A DNA stretch of 64,000 nucleotides, taken from Polaromonas sp. (GTDB lineage Bacteria > Pseudomonadota > Gammaproteobacteria > Burkholderiales > Burkholderiaceae_C). A program made the position numbers and the translations under genes. Every line of letters begins with the position of its first letter. The stretch's first letter is position 1. This document shows positions 25,090 through 37,022 of the stretch, in pieces. A model generated the notes under the pieces. The model saw only the letters and a program-made list of their open reading frames with translations, was not told the DNA's origin and searched no databases. The DNA lies in assembly GCF_012927485.1 (NCBI RefSeq), contig NZ_JABBPC010000012.1, positions 186,001-250,000 of the forward strand. The letters are read 5' to 3'.

Positions 25090-25632
25090 TCAAGGCTTGT
25101 CATGGACATCGGCAGGTGGCGAGGCACTATCACTTGTAGATCCGGGCGTCTCTATTTTGGCGCGGCGACGGCGAAAAGTCATACGGTCGTTGGCGACAAA
25201 ATTGGCGGCGCTGGCAATCACGATTGCCACCAGATTGGCCACCAGGTAATGCATATACACCGCCAGCCATTTGGTCAGCAAAGACTGAATCACAATCGAC
25301 AAGCCCGCCGCCATCACATAGTTAAAAAACAGCAGCAAGGCTGAATGATGCGCCTGGTGCTTGCGGTCGCGCCAGGTCAGACGTCGATTCCAGTAAAAGT
25401 TGCTGATCGTTGCAAGAGTAATTGCCAGCGCGATTGAGTAGTTGAGCCGCGAATGGAAGTCTTCGATGCCGGTTAGCAGAAACTCCTGCGCGACGTAAAG
25501 CACCGCAATATTGATCACCGTACCGCTGGCGCCGACGACGCCGAACTTGATGAAGCGCCACCGCACCATAACCTGAAGCCGCCGGGGCAGATGGCTGATC
25601 AGCCGTTCCGCAAAAGATCGAAGTGCTGACAT
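25090..25632 (-). CDS. GtrA family membrane protein
   Basis: 180 aa. Four membrane segments with RFIKFGVVGASGTVINIAVLYV, the classic GtrA start, and a basic tail. GtrA proteins are thought to flip bactoprenol-phosphate-linked sugar across the inner membrane. Here it lies between a GT9 and a GT39 gene with gaps of 13 and 3 bp. The usual GtrB-type polyprenyl-phosphate glycosyltransferase is not adjacent, so donor synthesis must occur elsewhere. Confidence 0.85.
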   Translation of the reverse strand: MSALRSFAERLISHLPRRLQVMVRWRFIKFGVVGASGTVINIAVLYVAQEFLLTGIEDFHSRLNYSIALAITLATISNFYWNRRLTWRDRKHQAHHSALLLFFNYVMAAGLSIVIQSLLTKWLAVYMHYLVANLVAIVIASAANFVANDRMTFRRRRAKIETPGSTSDSASPPADVHDKP

Positions 25633-25645
25633 CGGACGGTTGCGA

Positions 25646-26872
25646 TCAGGGGCTAGCCAGGCACTCGCGCGCTTTCGTCAACACCTCGATCGGCTGAATG
25701 ACCTTGAGGCACTGATTGTCGCCGTCGCAGTAAGAGGAACGGTGGTTGTAAGCGGTAAGGCAAGGCGAGCAGGGCCAGTGGCTGAAGAACGAGTAGCACT
25801 GCGGAGTGAGCGGCGCGTAAAGACGCGGGGTTTCAGGGCCAAACAGCATCAACGTCCAGATCGGCGTCAGTGCGGCGAACTGTCCGGGCCCGCCATCATT
25901 GGTGACCAGCAGGCGCGCCACATGAAACAGCGCCAGAAGCTCGGAAATCGACCGGGTATAGCCGGTTAAATCGATCACCGGGCTGGCCGGAAACGTCGCC
26001 TGGACATTGGCAACCAGCTGCCGGGCGAGGACTTGGTCGTCTTTCAGACCAATCACCGCCACGGCGCAACCGTCAGTGACCAGCCCTTCGCACAGCGCGG
26101 TGTAGGACGCCAGGGGCCAGGCGCGGATAGGCAAGATACCGCCGCCCGGATACACCAGCACCAACGGTCGCCCGGCGATCTCGGGAAAGTCCTGATCCAG
26201 GCGGGTTTGAATACTCTGGACCAGCGCGCCGTCCAACTGCACATGCGGCGGCGGCTTGCCAGTGGTCATCACAGGCAATTTGGATTTGGGCACTGCCGTT
26301 GAGTCAATCGCGCGCGCGAGGGTTAAAAATTGCGCGCTGATGTGGTGGTAAGGGTTGTAGGGCACGCGCCGATTGATATGCGAGCCGCGGTACAAACCCT
26401 CTTGGGTATGGCGATGAAAACCGACGCGAACCGACGCGCCACAGGCAAACGACAACAGACTGCTGATACGCGAAAACAGCTCGCAGTCAATGGCGACGTC
26501 CACGTGAGCGCGGCGCAGCGCCAGGATGGCTCGCCACAGGCTGGACAGCAGCGTGGACAGCGAGCGATCATCCAGCGTGTGAATATGCGCGGCGTCCACC
26601 ACATGCATGAGATCGAGTATTTCGCGGTTCTTTTTGAACAGTAGCGCATGCAGTTCGGCATTCGGGTACCGCTGCTTCAAGCGCGCAAACATGTCGTGGG
26701 CCAGCACCAGGCTTCCCATCTCGGAGAGCAGTATCACGACGATGGCACGCGGCGCCGCGTCGGCGCGGGAAGGGGTTTTGAACTGGCTGATGAGGGCGTC
26801 CAGAACGGACACGGCCGCACACAGGGGGATGCCAATCCAGCGATCAATCCATCGTTGCGTGTCGATGTTCAT
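25646..26872 (-). CDS. Glycosyltransferase family 9 (heptosyltransferase-like)
   Basis: 408 aa. GT9 features include AIVVILLSEMGSLVLAHDMFARL, then PLVLVYPGGGILPIRAWP in the middle and LVTNDGGPGQFAALT near the donor-binding C-terminal half. LPS heptosyltransferases transfer heptose from ADP-heptose to the inner core. Near the C-terminus a cluster of five cysteines (CYSFFSHWPCSPC, then CDGDNQC) is unusual for textbook heptosyltransferases and may bind metal. The gene starts 3 bp after tgt. Acceptor and donor are inferred only. Confidence 0.82.
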   Translation of the reverse strand: MNIDTQRWIDRWIGIPLCAAVSVLDALISQFKTPSRADAAPRAIVVILLSEMGSLVLAHDMFARLKQRYPNAELHALLFKKNREILDLMHVVDAAHIHTLDDRSLSTLLSSLWRAILALRRAHVDVAIDCELFSRISSLLSFACGASVRVGFHRHTQEGLYRGSHINRRVPYNPYHHISAQFLTLARAIDSTAVPKSKLPVMTTGKPPPHVQLDGALVQSIQTRLDQDFPEIAGRPLVLVYPGGGILPIRAWPLASYTALCEGLVTDGCAVAVIGLKDDQVLARQLVANVQATFPASPVIDLTGYTRSISELLALFHVARLLVTNDGGPGQFAALTPIWTLMLFGPETPRLYAPLTPQCYSFFSHWPCSPCLTAYNHRSSYCDGDNQCLKVIQPIEVLTKARECLASP

Positions 26873-26875
26873 GGC

Positions 26876-29142
<2,267 letters not shown>

Positions 29143-29159
29143 GAGGGCACAATTGTCCC

Positions 29160-31322
29160 ATGTTGCCTCCCGGTGTTCCCGCTAGCAAAACAGCCCAAAA
29201 GTCGGCCCCGCTCAAAGAGACGGCTGAAGACCAAGCCGCGCCTCAACCCCGCTTTGAGAAAGCCCCCGCTAAATCGCCCGCTCAAAAAGCCCTCGAAAAA
29301 CTCGGGCTTCGCCGCGACATCGACTTGGCCCTTCACTTGCCGCTGCGGTATGAGGACGAAACCCGCATCGTGCGGCTCAGCGAGGCGCAAAACGGCGATG
29401 TGGTGCAAATAGAAGGGCAGGTCATTCACAGCGAAATAACGCTCAGTCCGCGCCGCCAGTTGCGCGTGACGGTGGACGATGGCTCGGACACCTGCGTATT
29501 GCGCTTCCTCCATTTTTACCCTTCGCACCAAAAGGCGCTGAGCGTGGGTGCCCAAGTGCGGGTGCGTGGGGAGATTCGTGGCGGCTTTGCAGGTCGGGAG
29601 ATGGTTCACCCCAGCTTTAAGGCCGCAGGTGGAGCATTGCCGGGCGCATTGACGCCGATATATCCTACCGTCGCCGGCTTGCCCCAGGCGTATTTGCGTA
29701 AAGCGGTGTTAGGTGGTCTGAGCCGCGCCGACCTCAGTGAGACTATTCCGAGCCAATTCTTAACTAAAAATATGGCGGAGTCCTTGTGGAGCTTGCGCGA
29801 AGCGCTACAGTTTTTACACCATCCCACGCCGGCGGTAGCGCTTGATACGCTGGAAGACCGCAGTCACCCGGCCTGGCAGCGACTCAAGGCAGAAGAGTTA
29901 CTGGCCCAACAACTATCGCAGTTGCAGGCCAGACGGGTGCGCGCTGCTATGCGTGCACCCCCGCTGGCCGGTTTGGCGATGCGGGGTACGCAGTGCACCT
30001 TGCAGGAACAATTACTGGAGCGCCTGCCCTTCCGATTGACGGCGGCGCAGCAGCGCGTCTGCGCAGAAATCGAAACCGACCTGCAAAAAAGTATTCCGAT
30101 GCACCGCCTGCTGCAAGGTGACGTCGGTGCCGGGAAAACGGTGGTGGCCGCATTGGCGGCGGCACGTTGCATGGATGCGGGCTGGCAATGCGCCTTGATG
30201 GCGCCCACTGAAATTCTGGCCGAACAGCACTTTCGAAAATTGATCAGTTGGCTGGAGCCTCTAGGCATTACGACCGCCTGGCTTACGGGCAGTCAGAAGG
30301 CCAAAGAGCGGCGGGAGATGCTGGCGTTGATTGAAAGCGGAGAAGCGGGCTTGGTCATCGGCACTCACGCGGTGATTCAGGACAAGGTGAAATTCAAAAA
30401 CCTGGCGCTCGCCATCATTGACGAGCAGCACCGCTTTGGCGTCGCGCAACGGCTGGCGCTGCGCAGCAAGATGACCGACGACGGCCATGAGCCGCATTTG
30501 TTGATGATGACCGCCACACCCATTCCGCGCACCTTGGCCATGAGCTACTACGCGGACCTGGATGTCTCCACCCTGGACGAGTTACCGCCGGGGCGGACGC
30601 CCATCGTGACCAAGGTGGTGGGCGAAGCCCGGCGTGACGAGGTGATCGAACGCATACGCGGACAAATTGCCGAGGGCCGGCAGATTTATTGGGTTTGCCC
30701 GCTGATTGAAGAGAGCGAGTCTATCGACCTGGTCAACGCCACACAGACGCATGAGGCGCTGAGCGCCGCCTTGCCTGGCGTGATGGTTGGCCTGTTGCAT
30801 TCGCGTATGCCGGTGGCCGAAAAGAAGGTGGTGATGAGTTTGTTTGCCGACGGATTGATGGCTGTTTTGGTCAGCACGACGGTTATAGAGGTGGGTGTGG
30901 ATATTCCCAATGCGTCGTTAATGGTGATTGAACATGCCGAACGTTTCGGCTTAAGCCAGTTGCACCAGTTGCGCGGCCGCGTAGGACGCGGTGCGGCGGC
31001 TTCGGCCTGCGTGTTGCTGTATTCCACCGGCGAGGCACCCCGCTTGGGCGAGACGGCGCGGGCTCGCCTCAAGGCCATGGTGGAAACGAATGACGGGTTT
31101 GAGATTGCCCGGCGCGATCTGGAGATTCGCGGACCCGGCGAGTTTTTGGGGGCGCGCCAGTCGGGCGCACCGTTGCTGCGCTTCGCCGATCTGGCAACCG
31201 ACGCCGTATTGCTGGCCTGGGCGCGGGAACTGGCGCCGGTGCTGCTCACACAACACGCCGAGCTGGCGCACCGGCATGTTCTGCGCTGGCTGGGCGGCAA
31301 AGCGGAATACCTCAAGGCATGA
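29160..31322 (+). CDS. recG: ATP-dependent DNA helicase RecG
   Basis: 720 aa. Wedge/OB domain in the N-terminal third ([18 protein letters not shown]), then the helicase core: Walker A GDVGAGKT at 320-327, DEQH box at 421-424, [14 protein letters not shown] (motif III) and QLRGRVGRG (motif VI). RecG reverses stalled replication forks and processes R-loops and Holliday junctions. The first about 45 residues are poorly conserved Pro/Ala/Lys-rich sequence, so a later start is possible. It is divergent from queA and 49 bp upstream of oxyR. Confidence 0.96.
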   Translation: MLPPGVPASKTAQKSAPLKETAEDQAAPQPRFEKAPAKSPAQKALEKLGLRRDIDLALHLPLRYEDETRIVRLSEAQNGDVVQIEGQVIHSEITLSPRRQLRVTVDDGSDTCVLRFLHFYPSHQKALSVGAQVRVRGEIRGGFAGREMVHPSFKAAGGALPGALTPIYPTVAGLPQAYLRKAVLGGLSRADLSETIPSQFLTKNMAESLWSLREALQFLHHPTPAVALDTLEDRSHPAWQRLKAEELLAQQLSQLQARRVRAAMRAPPLAGLAMRGTQCTLQEQLLERLPFRLTAAQQRVCAEIETDLQKSIPMHRLLQGDVGAGKTVVAALAAARCMDAGWQCALMAPTEILAEQHFRKLISWLEPLGITTAWLTGSQKAKERREMLALIESGEAGLVIGTHAVIQDKVKFKNLALAIIDEQHRFGVAQRLALRSKMTDDGHEPHLLMMTATPIPRTLAMSYYADLDVSTLDELPPGRTPIVTKVVGEARRDEVIERIRGQIAEGRQIYWVCPLIEESESIDLVNATQTHEALSAALPGVMVGLLHSRMPVAEKKVVMSLFADGLMAVLVSTTVIEVGVDIPNASLMVIEHAERFGLSQLHQLRGRVGRGAAASACVLLYSTGEAPRLGETARARLKAMVETNDGFEIARRDLEIRGPGEFLGARQSGAPLLRFADLATDAVLLAWARELAPVLLTQHAELAHRHVLRWLGGKAEYLKA

Positions 31323-31371
31323 GCTGCGATCGCCACGGTAAGACGAACACGAAAAGCCGCACAATCACCCC

Positions 31372-32355
31372 ATGACGCTGACCGAACTTAAATACATCGT
31401 CGCGGTAGCTCGCGAAAAGCACTTTGGCAAGGGGGCTGATGCCTGTTATGTCTCGCAGCCAACGCTCAGTGTGGCCATCAAAAAGCTGGAGGAAGAACTG
31501 CAGGTCAAGCTGTTCGAGCGCAACGCCAACGAAATTACAGTCACGCCGCTGGGGCAAGAAATTGTGCGCCAGGCGCAAAGCGTGCTTGAGCAGGCCGACA
31601 ACATCCGGGACATTGCCAGACGCGGCAAAGACCCGCTCGCCGGCGCGTTGCGCTTGGGCGTGATCTACACCATAGCGCCCTATCTGCTGCCCGACCTGGT
31701 GCGGCAGATCATCGCGCATACACCCCAAATGCCGCTGATACTGCAGGAGAATTTCACGGTCAAACTGCTTGAAGAACTACGCACCGGGGAGATTGATTGC
31801 GCCATTTTGGCCGAGCCGTTTCCGGATACCAATTTAGCGATTGCGCCGTTGTATGACGAGCCTTTCATGGCGGCGGTCCCGAGCGGACACTCGCTGGCTG
31901 CGCGCAGCAGCATCACGGCGGAAGAACTCAAGAAGGAAACCATGCTGCTTCTGGGTACCGGCCATTGCTTTCGCGATCACGTCCTGGAAGTTTGCCCCGA
32001 GTTTGCGCGGTTTTCCAGCAGCGCCGAGGGCATTCGCAAGAGTTTTGAGGGTTCATCTCTGGAGACCATCAAATACATGGTGGCGGCAGGCATGGGTGTC
32101 ACGCTGGTACCGCGGTTGAGCGTTCCCAAAGAAGCGCTGGCCGCCCTGGCAGCCGGTGGAAAATCCGCCAGCGACAAAAGCGTTTTGGCGATAGAGGGCC
32201 CCTCGTTTATTAAATACCTCCCGTTTGAGGCAGACGTTCCCACCCGGCGCGTGGTGCTGGCCTGGCGGCGTAGTTTTACGCGCTACGAGGCGATCGCAGC
32301 GCTGCGCAACGCCATTTATGCCTGTGAGCTGCCCGGTGTCACGCGTCTGTCCTGA
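31372..32355 (+). CDS. oxyR: Hydrogen peroxide sensor and regulator OxyR
   Basis: 327 aa. LysR-type helix-turn-helix at the N-terminus (ELKYIVAVAREKHFGKGADACYVSQPTLS). The redox pair is intact: C199 and C208 in GHCFRDHVLEVC, with the same spacing and numbering as E. coli OxyR. H2O2 oxidises C199 to form the disulfide that activates transcription of antioxidant genes. It is immediately upstream of dps, whose promoter carries an OxyR-like site. Confidence 0.96.
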   Translation: MTLTELKYIVAVAREKHFGKGADACYVSQPTLSVAIKKLEEELQVKLFERNANEITVTPLGQEIVRQAQSVLEQADNIRDIARRGKDPLAGALRLGVIYTIAPYLLPDLVRQIIAHTPQMPLILQENFTVKLLEELRTGEIDCAILAEPFPDTNLAIAPLYDEPFMAAVPSGHSLAARSSITAEELKKETMLLLGTGHCFRDHVLEVCPEFARFSSSAEGIRKSFEGSSLETIKYMVAAGMGVTLVPRLSVPKEALAALAAGGKSASDKSVLAIEGPSFIKYLPFEADVPTRRVVLAWRRSFTRYEAIAALRNAIYACELPGVTRLS

Positions 32356-32390
32356 GCAGAAGACGTCTTAAGCCGCTTCGAGTTGGCGAT

Positions 32391-32416
32391 TTATAACGGC
32401 AATAGAAGAAAGCTAT
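32391..32416 (+). promoter_or_regulatory. OxyR-like binding site upstream of dps
   Basis: TTAT-N7-ATAG-N7-CTAT matches three of the four spaced tetranucleotides of the OxyR consensus; ATAG (32402-32405) and CTAT (32413-32416) are exact with the required 7-bp spacing. The fourth element is not matched. It lies just upstream of the likely -35 region of dps (a TATATT -10 candidate is at 32445-32450), the usual position for activation. Confidence 0.55.
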
Positions 32417-32465
32417 TGCAGCGTCCAGTCTGAATGCGTAAAGTTATATTTTAAAAGGAAAAATC

Positions 32466-32966
32466 ATGGCCAAGTCGTCTGAAAAAACCGTCCCCTCCAT
32501 CAATATCGGCATCAGTGAAAAAGATCGGACTGCGATTGCCGAAGGCCTTAGTCGTCTGTTGGCCGACACCTACACGCTGTACCTGACAACCCACAACTTT
32601 CATTGGAATGTGACTGGGCCGATGTTCAACACCCTGCACCTCATGTTCATGGCGCAGTACACCGAACTGTGGACCGCCGTTGACCCCGTGGCAGAACGCA
32701 TTCGTTCGCTGGGGCATTTCGCACCGGGCTCTTACGCACAGTTCAGCAAGCTGGCCTCGGTGCCGGATGCGCCCGCCAATCCGCCCAAAGCGCTGGAAAT
32801 GGTGCGTATTCTCGTGAGCGGGCACGAGGCCGTTGCCCGGACCGCCCGGGAGTTGTTCCCGCTGGCAGACGATGCGGGCGATCAGCCCACGGCGGACCTG
32901 TTGACCCAGCGGCTGACCGTGCACGAGAAAACCGCATGGATGCTGCGTTCGCTTCTTGAAGAATAA
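32466..32966 (+). CDS. dps: Dps family ferritin-like DNA protection protein
   Basis: 166 aa. Ferritin-like fold with [16 protein letters not shown] at the start of the ferroxidase region. Ligand positions read H46, H58, D73 and E77. Position 62, where most Dps proteins carry an Asp or Glu four residues after the second His, is Met here. Dps oxidises ferrous iron with peroxide and shields DNA. The ATG is preceded by AAAAGGA. It follows oxyR and an OxyR-like site, and its last codons overlap the ubiA start by 11 bp. Confidence 0.92.
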   Translation: MAKSSEKTVPSINIGISEKDRTAIAEGLSRLLADTYTLYLTTHNFHWNVTGPMFNTLHLMFMAQYTELWTAVDPVAERIRSLGHFAPGSYAQFSKLASVPDAPANPPKALEMVRILVSGHEAVARTARELFPLADDAGDQPTADLLTQRLTVHEKTAWMLRSLLEE

Positions 32967-33813
32967 GCTAGCGCTCTATCTGCAGCTGATCCGCTGGAAC
33001 CGCCCAGCGGGATGGCTGCTGCTGCTCTGGCCCACGCTTTCGGCGTTGTGGGTGGCCGCGCACGGTTTCCCTGGATGGCATTTACTGACGGTGTTTACGC
33101 TGGGTACGATCTTGATGCGTAGCGGCGGCTGTTGCCTGAATGACGTGGCTGACCGTGATTTTGACCGGCACGTTAAGCGCACGGCCCAGCGGCCGGTCAC
33201 CAGCGGCGCCGTCTCTGGCAAGGAAGCGCTGCTGGTCGGTGCGGTCCTGACGCTTCTCGCGTTCGGCTTGGTGCTCACCACCAACACCGTCACCATTGGT
33301 TGGTCGTTTGCGGCGCTGGCGGTGACGCTGATCTATCCCTTTGCCAAGCGTTTTATGTCCATGCCGCAAGCCGTGCTTGGCGTGGCTTTCAGTTTTGGTA
33401 TTCCGATGGCTTTTGCCGCTGTTCAGTCGCAGGTGCCTTTGCTGGCGTGGGTGTTATTGCTGGGAAACTTATTCTGGGTGATTGCCTACGATACCGAATA
33501 CGCCATGGTGGACCGAGATGATGATCTTCTGATCGGTATGAAAACCTCGGCCATCACGCTGGGCCGGTTCGACGTGGCTGGCGTCATGGCCAGCTACCTG
33601 ATATTTCTGTCGATCTGGGCTTTTGCGCTTGTGAGTCAGGCGCAGTCAGCTATTTATACAGCGGCAATCGGACTGGCCGTGCTGCAAGCCTTGTGGCACG
33701 GTTGGCTGATCCGCAAGCGTCAGCGTGACGGCTGCTTCAGGGCGTTTCGCCTCAATCACTGGCTGGGATTCACGCTGTTTGCCGGGATTGCTTTGTCTTA
33801 TTGGGGGCGTTGA
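32956..33813 (+). CDS. ubiA: 4-hydroxybenzoate polyprenyltransferase
   Basis: 285 aa from a TTG start inside the end of dps; no in-frame ATG exists near this point. About nine membrane helices. The two Asp-rich motifs are NDVADRDFD and [12 protein letters not shown], which bind Mg-diphosphate. It attaches the polyprenyl chain to 4-hydroxybenzoate in ubiquinone synthesis at the inner membrane. The opening [24 protein letters not shown] is typical of UbiA. Overlap with dps suggests coupled translation. Confidence 0.93.
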   Translation: MKNKLALYLQLIRWNRPAGWLLLLWPTLSALWVAAHGFPGWHLLTVFTLGTILMRSGGCCLNDVADRDFDRHVKRTAQRPVTSGAVSGKEALLVGAVLTLLAFGLVLTTNTVTIGWSFAALAVTLIYPFAKRFMSMPQAVLGVAFSFGIPMAFAAVQSQVPLLAWVLLLGNLFWVIAYDTEYAMVDRDDDLLIGMKTSAITLGRFDVAGVMASYLIFLSIWAFALVSQAQSAIYTAAIGLAVLQALWHGWLIRKRQRDGCFRAFRLNHWLGFTLFAGIALSYWGR

Positions 33814-33863
33814 CTCTCGACTCCAGCCGGGTTTGAAGTAGGTGGTCAAGGCTGCTGGCGCGC

Positions 33864-33891
33864 AAAAAAAAGCCCGCACTGGGCGGGCCTT
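33864..33891 (-). terminator. Intrinsic terminator of the small Ala/Lys-rich gene
   Basis: On the minus strand GCCCGCC and GCGGGC form a stem with a short loop, followed by eight T. It lies 53 bp downstream of the stop of the 77-aa gene. The convergent ubiA transcript has no T-run in its own direction here. Confidence 0.8.
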
Positions 33892-33944
33892 AAGATGTTC
33901 AACTGGCCGGCTCCATGGCCTGAACCAGCTCAACACGGTGCGGC

Positions 33945-34178
33945 TTAGTAAGCTGCTTTTTTAGCCGATTTGGCTTTTGACATGCGCTTGGCTTTGTGCT
34001 TTGCTTTGTGCTTGGTTGCAGCTTTTGCAGGCATTGCTTTCTCAGCAGGAGCGGCGGCGGGTGCTGCAGCGGGTGCTGCGGCAGGCGCACTGGTTTGAGC
34101 CGCTGCCGGGGCAGAGATCACGGCCAGTGGCATAGCGAGAACAGCGGCGCTGGCGAGGATGGACAGAAATTTTTTCAT
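33945..34178 (-). CDS. Small secreted Ala/Pro/Lys-rich protein
   Basis: 77 aa. A clear signal peptide (MKKFLSILASAAVLAMPLAVISAPAAAQ) is followed by AAP/AAA repeats and then a very basic tail with AKHKAK and KRMSKAKSAKK repeats. The mature part is about 50 residues and strongly cationic, suited to binding a polyanion such as DNA, LPS or heparan-like surface polymer. A GGAG ribosome site precedes the ATG, and an intrinsic terminator follows, so it is a one-gene unit. No characterised function is known to me. Confidence 0.75.
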   Translation of the reverse strand: MKKFLSILASAAVLAMPLAVISAPAAAQTSAPAAAPAAAPAAAPAEKAMPAKAATKHKAKHKAKRMSKAKSAKKAAY

Positions 34179-34439
34179 AGAGAACTCCGAGTGTTAGAAA
34201 GGTGTTTACGCGCACTCTGCCTAAATCGTTAACCCGCGTGGTGTATGACAAGAGGTGCGTGCGTAGTGTAATAACGTTTGCTTGCGCCAAAGGGTTGACG
34301 GGACCCGGTCACGCCTGCAAAACACAGCCTTGCGCGGTTCAGAAATTTGTTTTTTACAGGGCTCACTGCGTGGGGTAAATAGCCAGTTTCATTCGTATGG
34401 CTTCAGGCTTTGCAAGATTCTAAGTGAGGCAAACGTAGC

Positions 34440-35279
34440 TCAGCAGGCTCCAAATTCGTCGCCGAGTTCGCGCGCGCGCTGCCTCGCAGCATGCATGCCG
34501 CGCATGAAGCGTTGTTTGATGCCGTCTTGCTCCATGGAGATCAGCGCCGCATACGTCGTGCCTCCTTTCGAAGTCACGCGAGTGCGCAGAGTTTCCGGCG
34601 GCTCGTCGGAGGATTGCGCTAACGCCGACGCACCCACAAAGGTGCCGACAGCCAGCTTGTGGGCCTGCTCACGGCTGAGACCCATGTCGGTGCCGGCCTG
34701 GATCATGGCCTCAATGAAATAAAACACATAGGCTGGGCCCGATCCGGAAAGCGCGGTCACCGCATCGAGCTGTTCCTCTTGGTCTAGCCACAAATAGTCT
34801 CCCGTCGTCTGGATCACACGCTCCACTTCCAGCCGGTCGACCGGGGTTGCTGCCGAGCGGGCAAACAATGCGGTCATACCCCTGCCGATCAGCGCAGGCG
34901 TATTGGGCATGGCCCGCACCACTCGCTCGGTGTCCAGCCACGCGGCAATGCTGTCCGAGCGGATGCCCGCCGCCACGCTCAAGTGCAAGGCCGCTTGGGT
35001 ATAGGGACCGCCTTGCTTCGCCGCATCCTTGAAGGTTTGGGGCTTGACGGCCCAGACGATCAGGGACGCCCGCTGCAGCGCGGCGCTGGGTGCTTCGCTG
35101 ACCGCAACCTGAAACTGCTGTGTCAGCTTGGCCCGCTGTTCGGCAAAAGGCTCGACCACCTGAACTTGGCTGGCCGGAAGGCCTCGTTTGAGAAGGCCGC
35201 CAATGATGGCGCTGGCCATGTTGCCGCCGCCTATGAACGCGATGGATTCGTTGTTGCTGTCTTGATTTTGAATGGTCAT
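34440..35279 (-). CDS. proC: Pyrroline-5-carboxylate reductase
   Basis: 279 aa from the ATG at 35279; a longer in-frame start would overlap glpK and lacks family similarity. IAFIGGGNMASAIIGGLLKRGL is the NAD(P)-binding Rossmann start, and DAVTALSGSGPAYVFYFIEAM and VTSKGGTTYAALISMEQDGI are the conserved C-terminal motifs. It performs the last step of proline synthesis. Confidence 0.95.
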   Translation of the reverse strand: MTIQNQDSNNESIAFIGGGNMASAIIGGLLKRGLPASQVQVVEPFAEQRAKLTQQFQVAVSEAPSAALQRASLIVWAVKPQTFKDAAKQGGPYTQAALHLSVAAGIRSDSIAAWLDTERVVRAMPNTPALIGRGMTALFARSAATPVDRLEVERVIQTTGDYLWLDQEEQLDAVTALSGSGPAYVFYFIEAMIQAGTDMGLSREQAHKLAVGTFVGASALAQSSDEPPETLRTRVTSKGGTTYAALISMEQDGIKQRFMRGMHAARQRARELGDEFGAC

Positions 35280-35353
35280 GCCGGTCTCGGTCTTGCTAAG
35301 TCGGGCGGCATGGAAGCGGCCGTCCGGGCTTGAATTGTCGTCGAAGCGCGGTC

Positions 35354-36847
35354 CTATTGAAGCACCGTCTGCCGCACGGCATGCTCCCATTGCGCCATCA
35401 GGTCAGCCGCGCGGTCGGCACCTAATGTAGGAATAAAAGTCCGCTCTGCCCGCCACAGGTCAGACAGCTCTGACTTACTGTGGTGCACCCCGCTGGACAG
35501 TCCTGCCAGGTAGGCAGCGCCCAAGGCAGTGGTTTCCGTCACGGCGGGCCGAATGACTGGAATGCCCAGCAAGTCAGCCTGGAACTGCATCAGCAAGTCG
35601 TTGATGCAGGCCCCCCCGTCGACCCGCAGCTCAGCGATGGGCGCCGCCCCGGCTGCTACCGCGTCCCGGCTCATGGCTTGAAGTAACGCCGCACTCTGGT
35701 AGGCAATACTTTCGAGTGCGGCTCGCGCAATGTGGGCCACTGTGGTGCCGCGCGTGAGTCCGGTGATGGTTCCGCGGGCGTCAGGCTTCCAGTAAGGTGC
35801 GCCCAGCCCGGTAAAAGCAGGCACCATCATCACGCCCCCCGAGTCGGGCACGCTTCGCGCGAGCGCTTGCACTTCTGTGCTGCTTTGAATCGCGTGCAAG
35901 CCGTCGCGCAACCACTGCACGACAGCGCCGCCGACAAATACGCTGCCCTCAATGGCAAATTCGGTCTGCGCCGTGGTCTGCGCAGCGCTGGTGGTGAGCA
36001 ACCCGTTGTGCGAAGTCTGGAATTGCGTGCCGGTGTGCATCAGCATGAAGCAGCCAGTTCCGTAAGTATTCTTGGCCATACCTGCCTTGAAGCAGGCTTG
36101 GCCAAACAGCGCGCTTTGCTGATCTCCGGCAACGCCGCCAATGACAATCGCGTGGCCCAGCAGTTCCGGCCGGACCGCGCCGTAATGGGCACTGGAGGGC
36201 AGGACCTGTGGCATGAGGGAGGTCGGAATACCCAGCAACTCCAGCAGTTCGACGTCCCATTGATTCGTGTGCACGTTGAACAACATCGTGCGTGACGCGT
36301 TGCTCACATCGGTGGCGTGAACTTCGCCGGCCGTGAGCTGCCACATCAGCCAGCTGTCGATGGTGCCAAAAGCCAGTTCGCCCTGTTCGGCCCGCGCACG
36401 TGCACCGGGCACATTGTCAAGCAGCCATTTGATCTTGGTGCCAGAAAAGTAGGCGTCAATCAGCAGCCCGGTTTTGGCCTGGACCAACGCGTCCTTACCG
36501 TGCTCGCGCAGGTCAGCGCAGGTGGCTTCGGCGCGTCGATCCTGCCAGACGATGGCGTTGTGGATGGGCTGGCCGGTCACCCGGTCCCAGACCACCGTGG
36601 TTTCGCGCTGGTTGGTGATGCCGAGTGCGCGGATGGCGCTGGCGTTCAGTCCCGCCTGGCTAAGAGCCTGGCGAGCGGTGGCTAATTGGCTGCGCCAGAT
36701 TTCCATGGGATCGTGTTCGACCCAGCCTGGCTTGGGGTAAATCTGGTGCAGCTCCTGCTGCGCCAATGCCACAACGCAGCCTTGTTCGTCAAACACAATA
36801 CTTCGGGAACTTGAAGTGCCCTGATCAAGCGCAAGTAGGTAAGTCAT
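35354..36847 (-). CDS. glpK: Glycerol kinase
   Basis: 497 aa. FGGY kinase with [19 protein letters not shown] at the start, [15 protein letters not shown] and the C-terminal [21 protein letters not shown]. It phosphorylates glycerol to glycerol-3-phosphate. It is divergent from glpD across 175 bp, so both are probably controlled together, for example by a GlpR-type repressor. No glpF or glpR is in the window. Confidence 0.96.
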   Translation of the reverse strand: MTYLLALDQGTSSSRSIVFDEQGCVVALAQQELHQIYPKPGWVEHDPMEIWRSQLATARQALSQAGLNASAIRALGITNQRETTVVWDRVTGQPIHNAIVWQDRRAEATCADLREHGKDALVQAKTGLLIDAYFSGTKIKWLLDNVPGARARAEQGELAFGTIDSWLMWQLTAGEVHATDVSNASRTMLFNVHTNQWDVELLELLGIPTSLMPQVLPSSAHYGAVRPELLGHAIVIGGVAGDQQSALFGQACFKAGMAKNTYGTGCFMLMHTGTQFQTSHNGLLTTSAAQTTAQTEFAIEGSVFVGGAVVQWLRDGLHAIQSSTEVQALARSVPDSGGVMMVPAFTGLGAPYWKPDARGTITGLTRGTTVAHIARAALESIAYQSAALLQAMSRDAVAAGAAPIAELRVDGGACINDLLMQFQADLLGIPVIRPAVTETTALGAAYLAGLSSGVHHSKSELSDLWRAERTFIPTLGADRAADLMAQWEHAVRQTVLQ

Positions 36848-37022
36848 GGTGGTTCAGCGACAGTCGGTAAATCGGCATTAAAAATTTCCAGTCACTCTAT
36901 ACCGAAACGGTGCCAAACCACTCCGGTCGAGCGTCCGCAAACAAGGGAAACTTCACAAAGTTCGGACTGGCGGGGAGCCCGGCAGTCGCTACGGGTAAGC
37001 TCGATGCACCCGAAACAGGTTT

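Noticed and set aside
34430-34450. GTAGCTCAGCAGG text that looks like a tRNA D-arm
   Set aside because: It is the end of proC and its downstream bases; no acceptor stem, anticodon arm or CCA-proximal stem can be drawn around it.
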